From Firmicutes bacterium UBA5010 (GTDB lineage Bacteria; Bacillota; Clostridia; Tissierellales; Sedimentibacteraceae), in NCBI GenBank assembly GCA_002396645.1, contig DGYI01000063.1:25262-73261 (forward strand): DNA of 48,000 bases. The letters are read 5' to 3'. Below the pieces are notes generated by a model. The model worked only from the letters and a program-made list of their open reading frames with translations, was not told where the DNA came from and searched no databases. Positions within the stretch are counted from its first letter, which is position 1. Each line of letters begins with the position of its first letter. A program made the translations under genes and the position numbers. Below are positions 16,279 to 25,635 of this stretch, in pieces.

Positions 16279-16294
16279 ATGTGCATATGCACAT
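16279..16294. promoter_or_regulatory. 16-bp perfect palindrome, candidate DUF134 operator
   Basis: ATGTGCATATGCACAT reads the same on both strands. It lies 3 nt downstream of the -10 box of the DUF134 operon and covers the predicted transcription start, an ideal place for an autorepressor. Confidence 0.65.
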
Positions 16295-16296
16295 TA

Positions 16297-16325
16297 AATA
16301 TATTCCTTTATATAGTTTTTGTCAA
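16297..16325 (-). promoter_or_regulatory. sigma-A promoter of the DUF134-Mrp-NifX operon
   Basis: Minus strand: TTGACA (16320-16325), 17-nt spacer, TATATT (16297-16302). Confidence 0.8.
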
Positions 16326-16374
16326 GCAAAAAATAGAAAAGTTTATTAAAAAAAACGACAAATATTGATAAATA

Positions 16375-16403
16375 TTGACATTTTAAAATCAGTGGTATAT
16401 ATT
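16375..16403 (+). promoter_or_regulatory. sigma-A promoter of the HD-GYP gene
   Basis: TTGACA (16375-16380), 17-nt spacer, TATATT (16398-16403). The predicted start near 16410 excludes an in-frame ATG at 16409 as the translation start. Confidence 0.75.
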
Positions 16404-16477
16404 AATATATGTACAATTATATTTTGCTTAAGAGAAAACAACACCTGAATTTTGTGCAATTTGGCGTGGAGGTTAAT

Positions 16478-17548
16478 ATGATTTTTGTTCCTATAGATAA
16501 TATTTGTGAAGGAATGGTCTTGGCTAAAGATGTTAAAATTTATTATCATGAACCTAATAATGTCGATTTATTAAAGGAAGGCTACAAGCTTACGCATTAT
16601 AATATCGAAAGATTAAAAAAGCTTGGCAGTGTCGGATTGTACGTGTACGATGAAGGTGAAGCCGATAGAAGGCCAGTCCGTATATTGGATGACGCAATAA
16701 AGGTTGAAGCTATATCAGAGCTTGAAAAGTTATTTTCAAGTTTGGACAGAAATCCAAGAATATTGGAAGATTCAGCACTATACGGCATAAATGATGTGTC
16801 TAATAAAATAGTTGACAGTATATTGTCTAACAAAAAATATATGGTTAATATTTTAGATTTAAAAATGTATGATGATTATACTTATCACCACTCTTTAAGT
16901 GTGTCTGTTTTATCAGCCGCCATAGGTTTGTCGCTTGAACTTGATGATAAAGCTTTATTTGATTTGAGCTTATGTGCCTTATTGCATGACATAGGAAAAA
17001 CAAAGCTTGCGCGCAGTTTAATAAATAAGCCTACCAAGTTGACAGATGAAGAATTTGAAATTATTAAATCACACCCATTGCGAGGCGGCAAATGTATAGT
17101 TAAAAATGAATTGATTAATGAGCGAATATATAATGGAATCATTTCTCACCACGAAAAATATGACGGTACAGGATATCCCTTTATGGTTAAGGGAAAGGAA
17201 ATTCCGCTTTTCGGAAGAATAATAGCGGTTGCTGATGTTTATGACGCTCTGACTTCAAGCAGACCTTACAGAAAGCCGGCAAGCCCATCAGAGGCAATAG
17301 AATACATAATGGGTGCAAACGGAATAATGTTTGACCCGGATATCGTCAGTGCATTTTTAAGAAAAATCGCTCCGTATCCGATTAACGATTACGTAAAATT
17401 AAGCAATGGCAAAATCGGTATTGTAATAAGACTTTTTCCTGAAAATCCTCTTAGACCGGAGCTTAAAATTATAGGTGAGAGAAATGTTTACTACAATCTT
17501 TACGAGGATCATAATTTATATAATATAGTAATTACACAATCTCTTTAA
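16478..17548 (+). CDS. HD-GYP domain protein (probable cyclic-di-GMP phosphodiesterase)
   Basis: A 356-residue cytoplasmic protein. Residues 1-120 form a domain found before HD-GYP domains in Clostridia (begins MIFVPIDNICEGMVLAKDV). The HD-GYP domain has HHSLSVSVL, LLHDIGKTKL (HD motif), HPLRGGK, SHHEKYDGTGYP (GYP motif) and DVYDALTSSRPYRK, all metal ligands being present, so it should hydrolyse c-di-GMP or a related cyclic nucleotide. GGAGG 5 nt before the ATG at 16478 fixes the start. The zinc-ribbon gene follows 52 nt downstream. Confidence 0.92.
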   Translation: MIFVPIDNICEGMVLAKDVKIYYHEPNNVDLLKEGYKLTHYNIERLKKLGSVGLYVYDEGEADRRPVRILDDAIKVEAISELEKLFSSLDRNPRILEDSALYGINDVSNKIVDSILSNKKYMVNILDLKMYDDYTYHHSLSVSVLSAAIGLSLELDDKALFDLSLCALLHDIGKTKLARSLINKPTKLTDEEFEIIKSHPLRGGKCIVKNELINERIYNGIISHHEKYDGTGYPFMVKGKEIPLFGRIIAVADVYDALTSSRPYRKPASPSEAIEYIMGANGIMFDPDIVSAFLRKIAPYPINDYVKLSNGKIGIVIRLFPENPLRPELKIIGERNVYYNLYEDHNLYNIVITQSL

Positions 17549-17600
17549 AATGGTAAAAGGACAAAGTCATGAAATACAGAGACTATACGGAGGTTAAAAT

Positions 17601-17819
17601 ATGGTCGAACAAATTAGTTTATTTAGATTAATAAAATTTGATAATGAGCCCGATGATAGTATTCCAAACGGTATTATCTTATCAAAAAAACAATTCTGGT
17701 GTCCTTATTGCTCAAATAAAGTAATATTCAAAAAAGATAAAAAATCGGGTCTTAAAAAATGCCCGATTTGTAATATTTCTGAAAGGGATTTTTGGGTAAG
17801 GAAAGTAAATAGATTATAA
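17601..17819 (+). CDS. 72-residue zinc-ribbon protein of unknown function
   Basis: A small soluble protein with two CxxC knuckles, CPYC and CPIC, separated by a basic stretch of about 20 residues (KVIFKKDKKSGLKK), the layout of a zinc ribbon. A GGAGG site stands before the ATG. It is 52 nt after the HD-GYP gene and shares its terminator, so probably co-transcribed. I do not recognise a named family; nucleic-acid or protein binding is possible. Confidence 0.7.
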   Translation: MVEQISLFRLIKFDNEPDDSIPNGIILSKKQFWCPYCSNKVIFKKDKKSGLKKCPICNISERDFWVRKVNRL

Positions 17820-17851
17820 ATTTTATAATCATTATAAATTTATAATCTATT
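17808..17851. terminator. bidirectional terminator, long AT-rich hairpin
   Basis: A 21-bp stem with one extra T (17808-17829 pairing with 17830-17851), followed by TTTTTTTG on the plus strand. It overlaps the ends of both converging genes. Confidence 0.8.
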
Positions 17852-18950
17852 TTTTTGTTTTTACATCAATTATTTTTATCTTATCCAGCTGATAACTTGC
17901 CATATCCTTTTCTCTTAGCTTTTTGGCAACATATTCTTCTGCTAAAGTCTTTATTAAAACTAAACTTGGCACTCCTAAAATCATTCCTATAACCCCAAAT
18001 GCAGAGCCTCCTATTATGACCCCGCTTATTGCCCAAAACGGAGATACTCCTACATTATTGCCTACAATCTTAGGATCAATATAGTTTCCATCTATCTGTC
18101 CAATCACAATTATTATTATAAGTGCCGTCAATGCTTTTACAGGACTTATGAAAAATGATACAAATACAACAGGAACTGCACCTATTATAGGTCCAAAGAA
18201 AGGAATAATGTTGAACAATCCGATTATACTTCCCATTAAAGGTGCATAAGGAATTTTAAATATCGAAAATACAACAATAGTAATTATACCGACTATAAAT
18301 GAATCTAAGAGTTTACCTACTAAAAAACTTTTAAAAATTCTATTTGCATTTGCCGATATTTCTAAAATCATCTCTGACTTTCTTTCGTTAAACAACGCAA
18401 ATATAAGTCTCTTCAGTCTTGCGCTCAAATCTTCCTTCTCAATGAGCATATATAAAGCCAAAATAAAGTTTGTTATAACGGAAAAAATACTTGTTCCTAT
18501 TACAGCCGCTAAGTTTATTAAAGAAAATGTTATAAATTTTAATAAATCATTTATCCTGTTCTTAATATCCGCACTAAGCTCAATTATTTCATCAGCAATT
18601 CTATAAACACTGGGATTATCAATTTTTTCTGCTATATCCATTATAATGACGTTTATATCCATTTTATAGTTTGCAATAAACGAAATAACTGACTCAGCAT
18701 TATCTATAAGCTTAGGAACAAATATAGAAAACATAACAAGTATAGCACTTATCACGCATACGCATGCTAAGAAAATAGCCTGCGGTCTTCTTGTTTTAAG
18801 CCTTTTCATAATTGATTTGACCAACGAATCCAGCAGATACGCTATAGCAAATGATATAATCAAAGGCTTAACCGCAGAAATTACAAAGCTTATTTTATCC
18901 GGACTGAATATGAATATAAGCACAAAAAATAAAATTATTATTATTGGCAT
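17847..18950 (-). CDS. AI-2E-family (PerM/YdbI-type) membrane permease, N terminus possibly frameshifted
   Basis: A 367-residue integral membrane protein with seven to eight helices. The family core 'GLFNIIPFFGPIIGAVPVV' and 'VGNNVGVSPFWAISGVIIGG' are present. Members are transporters or permeases of varied or unknown substrate. The ATG at 18950 has no ribosome-binding site. About 40 nt upstream is AGGGGGT followed by an ATG at 18990 in another frame, and the bases between encode INKSVDALKTA, typical for the N terminus of this family. A single extra base near 18980-18988 would explain this. The repeat array separates it from pyk. Confidence 0.8.
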   Translation of the reverse strand: MPIIIILFFVLIFIFSPDKISFVISAVKPLIISFAIAYLLDSLVKSIMKRLKTRRPQAIFLACVCVISAILVMFSIFVPKLIDNAESVISFIANYKMDINVIIMDIAEKIDNPSVYRIADEIIELSADIKNRINDLLKFITFSLINLAAVIGTSIFSVITNFILALYMLIEKEDLSARLKRLIFALFNERKSEMILEISANANRIFKSFLVGKLLDSFIVGIITIVVFSIFKIPYAPLMGSIIGLFNIIPFFGPIIGAVPVVFVSFFISPVKALTALIIIIVIGQIDGNYIDPKIVGNNVGVSPFWAISGVIIGGSAFGVIGMILGVPSLVLIKTLAEEYVAKKLREKDMASYQLDKIKIIDVKTKK

Positions 18951-19033
18951 CGCTGTTTTTAAAGCATCTACAGATTTATTTATATTCCATACCCCCTAAG
19001 TATGGCGACCGAACAAAAAATTCAGCCGCATTT

Positions 19034-19164
19034 TAATATTTTTGCTTACCCTCAGGGAAATGACTGGCTATAATATTTTTGCCTCTCCCCGGGGAAATGA
19101 CTGACTATAATATCTTTGCCTCTCCCCGGGGAAATGACTGACTATAATATCTTTGCCTCTCCCC
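19034..19164. repeat. 37-bp tandem repeat derived from the 3' end of pyk
   Basis: Two identical 37-bp units (19091-19127 and 19128-19164), a third at 19054-19090 with about three changes, and a decayed partial copy at 19034-19053. The unit begins GGGGAAATGACTGAC and ends GCCTCTCCCC. The copy at 19128-19164 contains the last codons and stop of pyk, so the array is an outward duplication of the gene's end. Similarity falls with distance from pyk. There is no unique spacer, so it is not CRISPR. Confidence 0.92.
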
Positions 19165-20899
19165 TATATACTACACCGTGCTTTCCACTTACAGTCAATA
19201 TCTCACCGTCGTTTATCAAATTCATACAATCCGTTGCTCCTACCACGACTTCCTTTCCTAGCTCCATAGCTACTATAAATGCATGTGATGTAAGTCCTCC
19301 TTCTTCGACAATTATTGCCGAAGCCTTTTCCATATAGTCTACAACTTCTTTATCGGTAGAATGCATGACAAGAATATCTCCTGTATTAAATCTTCCTTCA
19401 AGATCTGCGACTCTATGAGCCTTTACTGCTTTTGCCGTTACTGTTTCTCTTCCGCATCCTGACTTTTTATATAAAAGTTCACTTACAACATGAATTTTTA
19501 AAAGGTTTGTTGTTCCCGACACTCCGACAGGAACACCTGCTGTTATAATAACCAGATCTCCGTTTTTTATAAGCCTCTCTTCTAAAGCTCTGTTTACAGA
19601 CATTTCTACAACATCATCGGTAGTAACCATCTTGTCTGTTTTAATAGGATATACCCCCCAGAATATTGCCAATTTTCTCATAACTCTGTGTGATTCAGTC
19701 GTAGCTATAATCGGAGATTTAGGTCTGAATTTAGATATAGCTATTGCAGTATATCCGGATGAGGTTGCAGATATTATTGCCTCTGCCTGAAGATCAATAC
19801 AGGTTCTGCATGTAGCATAGCCTATAGAATCAGTTATGGTATAATTTGAACCGACATATTTGCTGTTTAAAATTTCTCTATAATCTAAAGAATCCTCTAT
19901 CATAACCGCTATTTTGCTCATTGTTTTAACAGCCTCTACAGGATAGCTTCCGGCTGCTGTTTCGCCTGAAAGCATTATAGCATCAGAGCCTTCAAATATA
20001 GCAGTGGCTACGTCTGAAACTTCTGCTCTGGTAGGTCGAGGATTTCTTATCATAGAATCCAGCATCTGAGTTGCTGTTATAACAGGCTTTCCTGCTAAGT
20101 TACATTTATATATAAGCTCTTTTTGTACCAGCGGAACTTCTTCAAGATATATTTCTACACCGAGATCGCCTCTTGCCACCATAATTCCATCAGAAGCATT
20201 GATTATCTCGTCTATATTATCAACACCTTCTCTGTTTTCGATTTTAGAAATTATAGCTATATGCTCAGCATTGTTCTCTTCAAGAATACGTCTTATAGAT
20301 AAGACGTCACTTGCTTTTCTGATAAAAGAAGCAGCAATAAAATCTACTCCCTGCTTTATACCGAATTTAATATCATCTATATCCTTTTCGGTCAGCGCTG
20401 GAAGCTGTATTTTTGTATTCGGAACATTTACACCTTTTTTATTCTTTATTATACCGCTGTTTTTTACTTCACATTTTAAATCTGTTTCATTTATTTTTTC
20501 TTTAACATGCAGCTCAATAAGTCCATCATCAATTAAAACAATATCATCTACATTTAATTCTTTTGTAAAATTCTCATATGTAACACTGCAAATTTTTTCA
20601 TTTCCTAATATATTTCTGGTAGTAATAATAAATTCTTGCCCTGCTTGGACACTTATCTCTCCGTTTTCAAAATCTCTTGTTCTTATCTCAGGTCCTTTTG
20701 TATCCAGCATAATAGCAATCGGTTTATCTAACTCTTCTCTGACTTTCTTAACTGTATCGATTCTTTTTCCATGCTCTTCATGTGAACCATGAGAGAAATT
20801 CAGTCTTGCAACATTCAATCCTGCCAATACCAGCTCTTTAAATACCTCTTCCTTTTCAGAAGCAGGTCCTAATGTACAAACTATTTTAGTTTTTCTCAA
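19142..20899 (-). CDS. pyk: pyruvate kinase with C-terminal PEP-utiliser domain
   Basis: Converts phosphoenolpyruvate and ADP to pyruvate and ATP, the last step of glycolysis. The 585-residue form carries the extra C-terminal domain of Bacillus-type enzymes. Motifs: NFSHGSHEEH (about residue 34), MLDTKGPEIRT (about 64), the active-site TATQMLDSMIRNPRPTRAE (about 275), and in the extra domain GGLTSHAFIVAMELGKEVVVG, the mobile PEP-utiliser signature. The start codon is TTG at 20899, with GGAGG 9 nt upstream. It follows pfkA by 38 nt. Its last codons are the parent of the 37-bp repeat. Confidence 0.96.
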   Translation of the reverse strand: MRKTKIVCTLGPASEKEEVFKELVLAGLNVARLNFSHGSHEEHGKRIDTVKKVREELDKPIAIMLDTKGPEIRTRDFENGEISVQAGQEFIITTRNILGNEKICSVTYENFTKELNVDDIVLIDDGLIELHVKEKINETDLKCEVKNSGIIKNKKGVNVPNTKIQLPALTEKDIDDIKFGIKQGVDFIAASFIRKASDVLSIRRILEENNAEHIAIISKIENREGVDNIDEIINASDGIMVARGDLGVEIYLEEVPLVQKELIYKCNLAGKPVITATQMLDSMIRNPRPTRAEVSDVATAIFEGSDAIMLSGETAAGSYPVEAVKTMSKIAVMIEDSLDYREILNSKYVGSNYTITDSIGYATCRTCIDLQAEAIISATSSGYTAIAISKFRPKSPIIATTESHRVMRKLAIFWGVYPIKTDKMVTTDDVVEMSVNRALEERLIKNGDLVIITAGVPVGVSGTTNLLKIHVVSELLYKKSGCGRETVTAKAVKAHRVADLEGRFNTGDILVMHSTDKEVVDYMEKASAIIVEEGGLTSHAFIVAMELGKEVVVGATDCMNLINDGEILTVSGKHGVVYRGEAKIL

Positions 20900-20937
20900 T
20901 ATATTTTACCTCCATGCGATTTATTTGAGCTCAATGT

Positions 20938-21897
20938 TTATGTTGATAGTATTTTTGTTAATTCATAAGATTCATAATCAAATGCTTTTTCTGTATTAAG
21001 TGCCTCGGCTATATCAATATCAAAAATACCAGCATCACTTACACCGATAGCTCTTGATTTTTTGCCTTCAAGCAAAAGCTCTACAGCTCTTGCACCCATT
21101 TTACTTCCTATAAGTCTGTCATAGGATGAGGGAGTTCCTCCTCTTTGAGTATATCCGAGTACGGAATACTTAGTGTTGATTCCGGTTTTCTCTGCAATTT
21201 TAGCACTCAAGCTTTTAGCATCTCCAGCACCTTCAGCAAGCACAACAATACTGTGCTTTTTACCCCTTATTCTTCCCTGCATTATCTTATCGCATATTTC
21301 ATCTATACTAAAGCTTATCTCAGGAACAACCACCAGTTCGGCCCCTCCTGCAAGTCCCGCATATAATGCTATATCACCGCAATTTCTTCCCATAACCTCT
21401 ATTACATTTGTGTTGCCATGCGAGGATGATGTATCACGGATTTTACTTATAGACTCCAAAACCGTTTCAAGAGCTGTAAAAAAACCTAGGGTATGCTGTG
21501 TATAAGCCAAGTCGTTATCTATAGTACCCGGTATGGCAATCGTAGCAACACCTGCATCTGAAAGCTGTTTAGAGCCTTTAAATGTACCGTCTCCGCCGAT
21601 TGTTACTATTCCCTCTATGCCTAAATATCTGATATTTTTTACCGCTTTGCTGAAACCTTCTTCTTCTATAAATTCCAAACATCTGGCACTTCCCAGTATC
21701 GTTCCTCCCCTATGAATTATATCTGCTACCGAAGAAAGACTCATTTCAACCGTATCATTATCTATTAATCCCTTGTAACCATTTTTTATACCTATAATTT
21801 TAACTCCGCTGTATATTCCGTATCTTACAACCGCTCTTATAGCTGCATTCATTCCCGGTGCATCCCCGCCGCTTGTTAGAACTCCGATTGTTCTCAT
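20938..21897 (-). CDS. pfkA: ATP-dependent 6-phosphofructokinase
   Basis: Phosphorylates fructose 6-phosphate, the committing step of glycolysis. 319 residues, standard for the bacterial tetrameric enzyme. Motifs: TSGGDAPGMNAAIRAVVR (ATP site), GGDGTFKGSK, PGTIDNDLAYTQHTLGF (catalytic Asp in TIDND), and EVMGRNCGDIAL. The start has an AGGTGAA site upstream. It lies 57 nt after dnaE and 38 nt before pyk, the dnaE-pfkA-pyk order common in Firmicutes, so the two glycolytic genes can be co-expressed with replication. Confidence 0.97.
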   Translation of the reverse strand: MRTIGVLTSGGDAPGMNAAIRAVVRYGIYSGVKIIGIKNGYKGLIDNDTVEMSLSSVADIIHRGGTILGSARCLEFIEEEGFSKAVKNIRYLGIEGIVTIGGDGTFKGSKQLSDAGVATIAIPGTIDNDLAYTQHTLGFFTALETVLESISKIRDTSSSHGNTNVIEVMGRNCGDIALYAGLAGGAELVVVPEISFSIDEICDKIMQGRIRGKKHSIVVLAEGAGDAKSLSAKIAEKTGINTKYSVLGYTQRGGTPSSYDRLIGSKMGARAVELLLEGKKSRAIGVSDAGIFDIDIAEALNTEKAFDYESYELTKILST

Positions 21898-21954
21898 GTA
21901 AATTCACCTACTTTTTTTTATGATTATATAGCATGAAATGAATTTCACGCTTTT

Positions 21955-24900
21955 TTATTTTATTATAACATTTTCATTTCCGAGAAGTGTTATGAGTTTG
22001 TTAATTAAATTCTCATTTTTTATATCTGCACAATATTCCTTAGGTATAATCATTTTTGACTTTTCGGCTTTGCTGTATAATATAACCTCACTTTTGCCGT
22101 TTGCCTCTTCTAAATACTTGAATATATCATTTTTTATGTTTTTATAATGTTCTTTGTTTTCCACTTGTAAATATAATTTAGAGCTTATTTTCGCTTCTGA
22201 CAGAGGCAGGATTTTATTGCACATTATCTTAGGAGTTTCCTCCTCCGCCATACTTAGATTTCCGTAAATAAGAACTATGCTGTCCTCGTTCATATATTGC
22301 AGATATTTATTATATATTTTAGGAAAAACTATTACCTCTATAGTACCGTACAAATCCTCGAGGGTCAAAAATGCCATATAATTATCATTTTTTGTTATTT
22401 TCCTTTGTTTCTTAATGATTATTCCTCCGACAACAACTTGAGATCCATCTTTAATATTCGATTGATTTGATTCGTCTGATGCCCCCTCGTGAGCTTCAAA
22501 TATCTCACTGCAATTTGTCGTAGTGTTATCATCGAGCAAAGCTTCATATTCCGATAAAGGATGACCGCTTAAATATATGCCTGTCATTTCTTTCTCCATC
22601 GACAATATTTCCTTTTGAGAAAACTCATCTATATTAGGAAGATTTTCAGAATTTATATCGTCTGTCTCTTCTATACCCATATCGCTGTCAAACAATGATA
22701 CCTGACCCTCTATATTTCTTCTTTTTTGATATAAAATTCCGTCTATGATTTGTTCATAAACCTCCATTAGCTGTGATCTTTTGCAGCCTAAGGAATCAAA
22801 TGCTCCGCACTTAATCAAGGATTCTACCTGTCTTTTGTTAAGAGCTAAGGTATCAACCTTTTGACAAAAATCAGTAAATGATTTGAATTTTCCTTTTTCC
22901 TCTCTTATCCTTACGATTTCTGCTATAACATTCGTACCTACATTCTTTATAGCTTTAAGCCCGAATCTTATCTTTTTGCCGCTTACAGTAAACTTATCCT
23001 CACTCTCATTTATATCGGGAGGCAGTATTTCCACTCCGAGCCTTTTACATTCTCTTATGTATAGTGCAACAGAGTTTGAGCTGCCCATTATACTGGTTAT
23101 AAGTGATGCCATGAATTCTACAGGATAATAGTACTTTAGGAATGCCGTCTCATAGGCTACAGCAGCATAAGCAACGGAGTGAGCCTTAGGAAAGGCATAT
23201 TTGGCGAATTCTATCATCAAATCATATATATCATTTGCAATTTTTTCACTTACACCGTTTCTGATTGCTCCGTTTATTTCTACATTGCCATTCTCATCAG
23301 TTTTGCCGTAAATAAAATGTTCTCTTTCCTCCTGCATTATTTTCATTTTTTTCTTGCCAATAGCACGTCTTAGAAGATCTGAACGTCCCATAGAAAACCC
23401 GGCTACATCTCTTACTATCTGCATAACCTGTTCTTGGTATACCATACAGCCGTAGGTTTCGCTCAAGGACTGTTCAAGTAAGGGATGTAAATAATTTACT
23501 TGTTCGGGATGATGACTGTTCTTTACATATGTAGGTATTTGCCCCATTGGTCCAGGTCTGTATAGAGCATTAGCTGCTGCTATATCATCAAATTTATTAG
23601 GCTTAAATTCCTTTAAAAATGAACGCATACCAGAGCTTTCAAATTGAAAAATCCCCAATGTATCGGCATGTGCGAACATCTCATAAACATCCTTATCGTC
23701 ATAATTGCATTTATCGAAGCTTATATCTAAATTATAATTTTTCTTGATTAAATTTACTGCATCTTGTATAACTGTCAGGGTTCTAAGTCCCAAAAAATCC
23801 ATTTTTAAAAGTCCGAGTTCTTCAAGCTCAACCATATTAAACTGAGTTGTTATTATGTCCTTATTTCTTGAAAGCGGAACATATTCGGTTACCTCATCTT
23901 TGGATATTAAGACACCGGCAGCATGAGTAGAGGTATGCCTTGGAAGTCCTTCAACCTTTAAGGATATATCTATTAATTCCTTTATTTTATAATCATTATC
24001 AGCAAGCTCTTTGAAATCCTTATCAAGCTCCATAGCTTTGGATAAGGTCATACCCAGAGTCATTGGAATTTTTTTAGCTATTACATCAACTTCACCGTAA
24101 GGAATATTCAGCGCTCTTCCGACATCTCTTATAGCACCTCTTGCTGCCATTGTACCGAAGGTTATAATCTGAGCAACTCTTTCTGTGCCATATTTTCTGA
24201 TAACGTAATCTATTACCTCTTCACGTCTTTCATAACAAAAATCTATATCGATATCAGGCATACTGATACGCTCAGGATTTAAAAAACGTTCAAAAAACAG
24301 CTTATATTTTATCGGATCAATATTGGTTATTTTAAGTGAGTATGCTACCAGGCTTCCTGCTCCCGAGCCTCGTCCGGGTCCTACCATAATTTTATTGTCT
24401 CTGGCATACTTTATAAAATCCCAGACAATCAAAAAGTAATCCACATATCCCATCTGCTCGATAACAGATATCTCATATTCAAGTCTGCTTTGAATCTCTT
24501 CCGTTATAATCTCATATCTTGCTTTTAATCCGGTTTGGCAGAGCTCTCTAAAATATGAATTTTTAGTGTAATTTTCAGGGATTTCAAATTCAGGAAGATG
24601 AACTGTGTTAAAATCCAGTTCGACATTGCACCTTTCGGTAATTTTTACTGTATTTTCAATTGCTTCCTGTGGAAAGAGTTCAGCCATTTCCTCATAGCTT
24701 TTTAGATAAAACTCATCCGAAGGAAATCTCATTCTGTCTTCATCAATAGTTTTTTGCATCTGAACGCACAATAAAACATCATGGAATCTTGCGTCTTCTT
24801 TATTTATATAGTGTATATCATTTGTAGCAACCAAAGGTATATCAAGCTCTTTTGACAATTTTAAAAGCCCTTTGTTAATGATTTTTTGCTCGTTCATACC

Positions 24901-25440
24901 ATGGTCTTGCATTTCTAAAAAGAAATTATTCTTACCGAATATATCTTCATATAATAAAGCTTTTTCTTTAGCTTTTTCGTAATCGTTGTTAAGTATCAAA
25001 TCCTGTATCTCTCCAGCTATACAGGCACTTAAAGCAATTATACCCTTACTGTGCTTTCTTAATACATCATAATCTACACGAGGCTTATAATAAAAGCCAT
25101 CAACAAAGCCTGCAGAACATATTTTTATAATGTTTTTAAAGCCCTCATAATTTTCTGCAAGCAAAACTAAATGATATTGCCCCTTATCTTTTTGAGGGTC
25201 TTTATCATACATTGTTCTTTGAGCCACATATGCCTCAAATCCCAGTATAGGCTTTATACCTTCTTTTTTAGCCTGTTTATAAAACTCAACAACTCCGTAC
25301 ATAACACCGTGATCTGTTATGGCTATGCTTTCCATACCCAATTCTTTAGTTTTTTTAACAAGATCTGTTATTCTTGCAGCACCGTCAAGCAGGCTATATT
25401 CTGTATGTACATGTAAATGAGTAAAATTTTTGTTATCCAT
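21955..25440 (-). CDS. dnaE: DNA polymerase III subunit alpha, DnaE type
   Basis: A 1161-residue replicative polymerase. Domain order: PHP domain (HLHVHTEYSLLDG at the N terminus), polymerase palm/fingers with GPGRGSGAGSLVAY and the catalytic PDIDIDFCYERREEV, the 'YRPGPMGQIPTYV' and 'PKAHSVAYAAVAYETAFLKYY' segments, a helix-hairpin-helix region, then an OB fold (VVVGGIIIKKQRKI) near the C terminus. It is of the DnaE, not PolC, type. GGAG precedes the ATG at 25440. Confidence 0.97.
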   Translation of the reverse strand: MDNKNFTHLHVHTEYSLLDGAARITDLVKKTKELGMESIAITDHGVMYGVVEFYKQAKKEGIKPILGFEAYVAQRTMYDKDPQKDKGQYHLVLLAENYEGFKNIIKICSAGFVDGFYYKPRVDYDVLRKHSKGIIALSACIAGEIQDLILNNDYEKAKEKALLYEDIFGKNNFFLEMQDHGMNEQKIINKGLLKLSKELDIPLVATNDIHYINKEDARFHDVLLCVQMQKTIDEDRMRFPSDEFYLKSYEEMAELFPQEAIENTVKITERCNVELDFNTVHLPEFEIPENYTKNSYFRELCQTGLKARYEIITEEIQSRLEYEISVIEQMGYVDYFLIVWDFIKYARDNKIMVGPGRGSGAGSLVAYSLKITNIDPIKYKLFFERFLNPERISMPDIDIDFCYERREEVIDYVIRKYGTERVAQIITFGTMAARGAIRDVGRALNIPYGEVDVIAKKIPMTLGMTLSKAMELDKDFKELADNDYKIKELIDISLKVEGLPRHTSTHAAGVLISKDEVTEYVPLSRNKDIITTQFNMVELEELGLLKMDFLGLRTLTVIQDAVNLIKKNYNLDISFDKCNYDDKDVYEMFAHADTLGIFQFESSGMRSFLKEFKPNKFDDIAAANALYRPGPMGQIPTYVKNSHHPEQVNYLHPLLEQSLSETYGCMVYQEQVMQIVRDVAGFSMGRSDLLRRAIGKKKMKIMQEEREHFIYGKTDENGNVEINGAIRNGVSEKIANDIYDLMIEFAKYAFPKAHSVAYAAVAYETAFLKYYYPVEFMASLITSIMGSSNSVALYIRECKRLGVEILPPDINESEDKFTVSGKKIRFGLKAIKNVGTNVIAEIVRIREEKGKFKSFTDFCQKVDTLALNKRQVESLIKCGAFDSLGCKRSQLMEVYEQIIDGILYQKRRNIEGQVSLFDSDMGIEETDDINSENLPNIDEFSQKEILSMEKEMTGIYLSGHPLSEYEALLDDNTTTNCSEIFEAHEGASDESNQSNIKDGSQVVVGGIIIKKQRKITKNDNYMAFLTLEDLYGTIEVIVFPKIYNKYLQYMNEDSIVLIYGNLSMAEEETPKIMCNKILPLSEAKISSKLYLQVENKEHYKNIKNDIFKYLEEANGKSEVILYSKAEKSKMIIPKEYCADIKNENLINKLITLLGNENVIIK

Positions 25441-25459
25441 ATCAATCTCCTTAGAATGT

Positions 25460-25488
25460 ATTTTACCATTAATTATTAGAATTTACAA
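25460..25488 (-). promoter_or_regulatory. sigma-A promoter of dnaE-pfkA-pyk
   Basis: Minus strand: TTGTAA (25483-25488), 17-nt spacer ending TGG, TAAAAT (25460-25465), i.e. an extended -10. Confidence 0.6.
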
Positions 25489-25635
25489 ATTAAAAATATA
25501 CAAAAATAAGCCTGTTAAAAAAATAATTGAGCTGTGAAAATTTAAAATTTATAATAAAAAAAATTATTGTATTATTCGTATAAGTGTTGAATTTACAATA
25601 ATCTTTTATTAATATAAGTTTTTTATTTAATATTT

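Noticed and set aside
19034..19164. Repeat array as a CRISPR
   Set aside because: Units abut directly without unique spacers, one unit includes pyk coding sequence, and no cas genes are present.
20199..20792. 197-codon open frame antisense to pyk
   Set aside because: It lies wholly inside pyk on the opposite strand, has low-complexity Ser/Ile/Phe composition and no ribosome-binding site.
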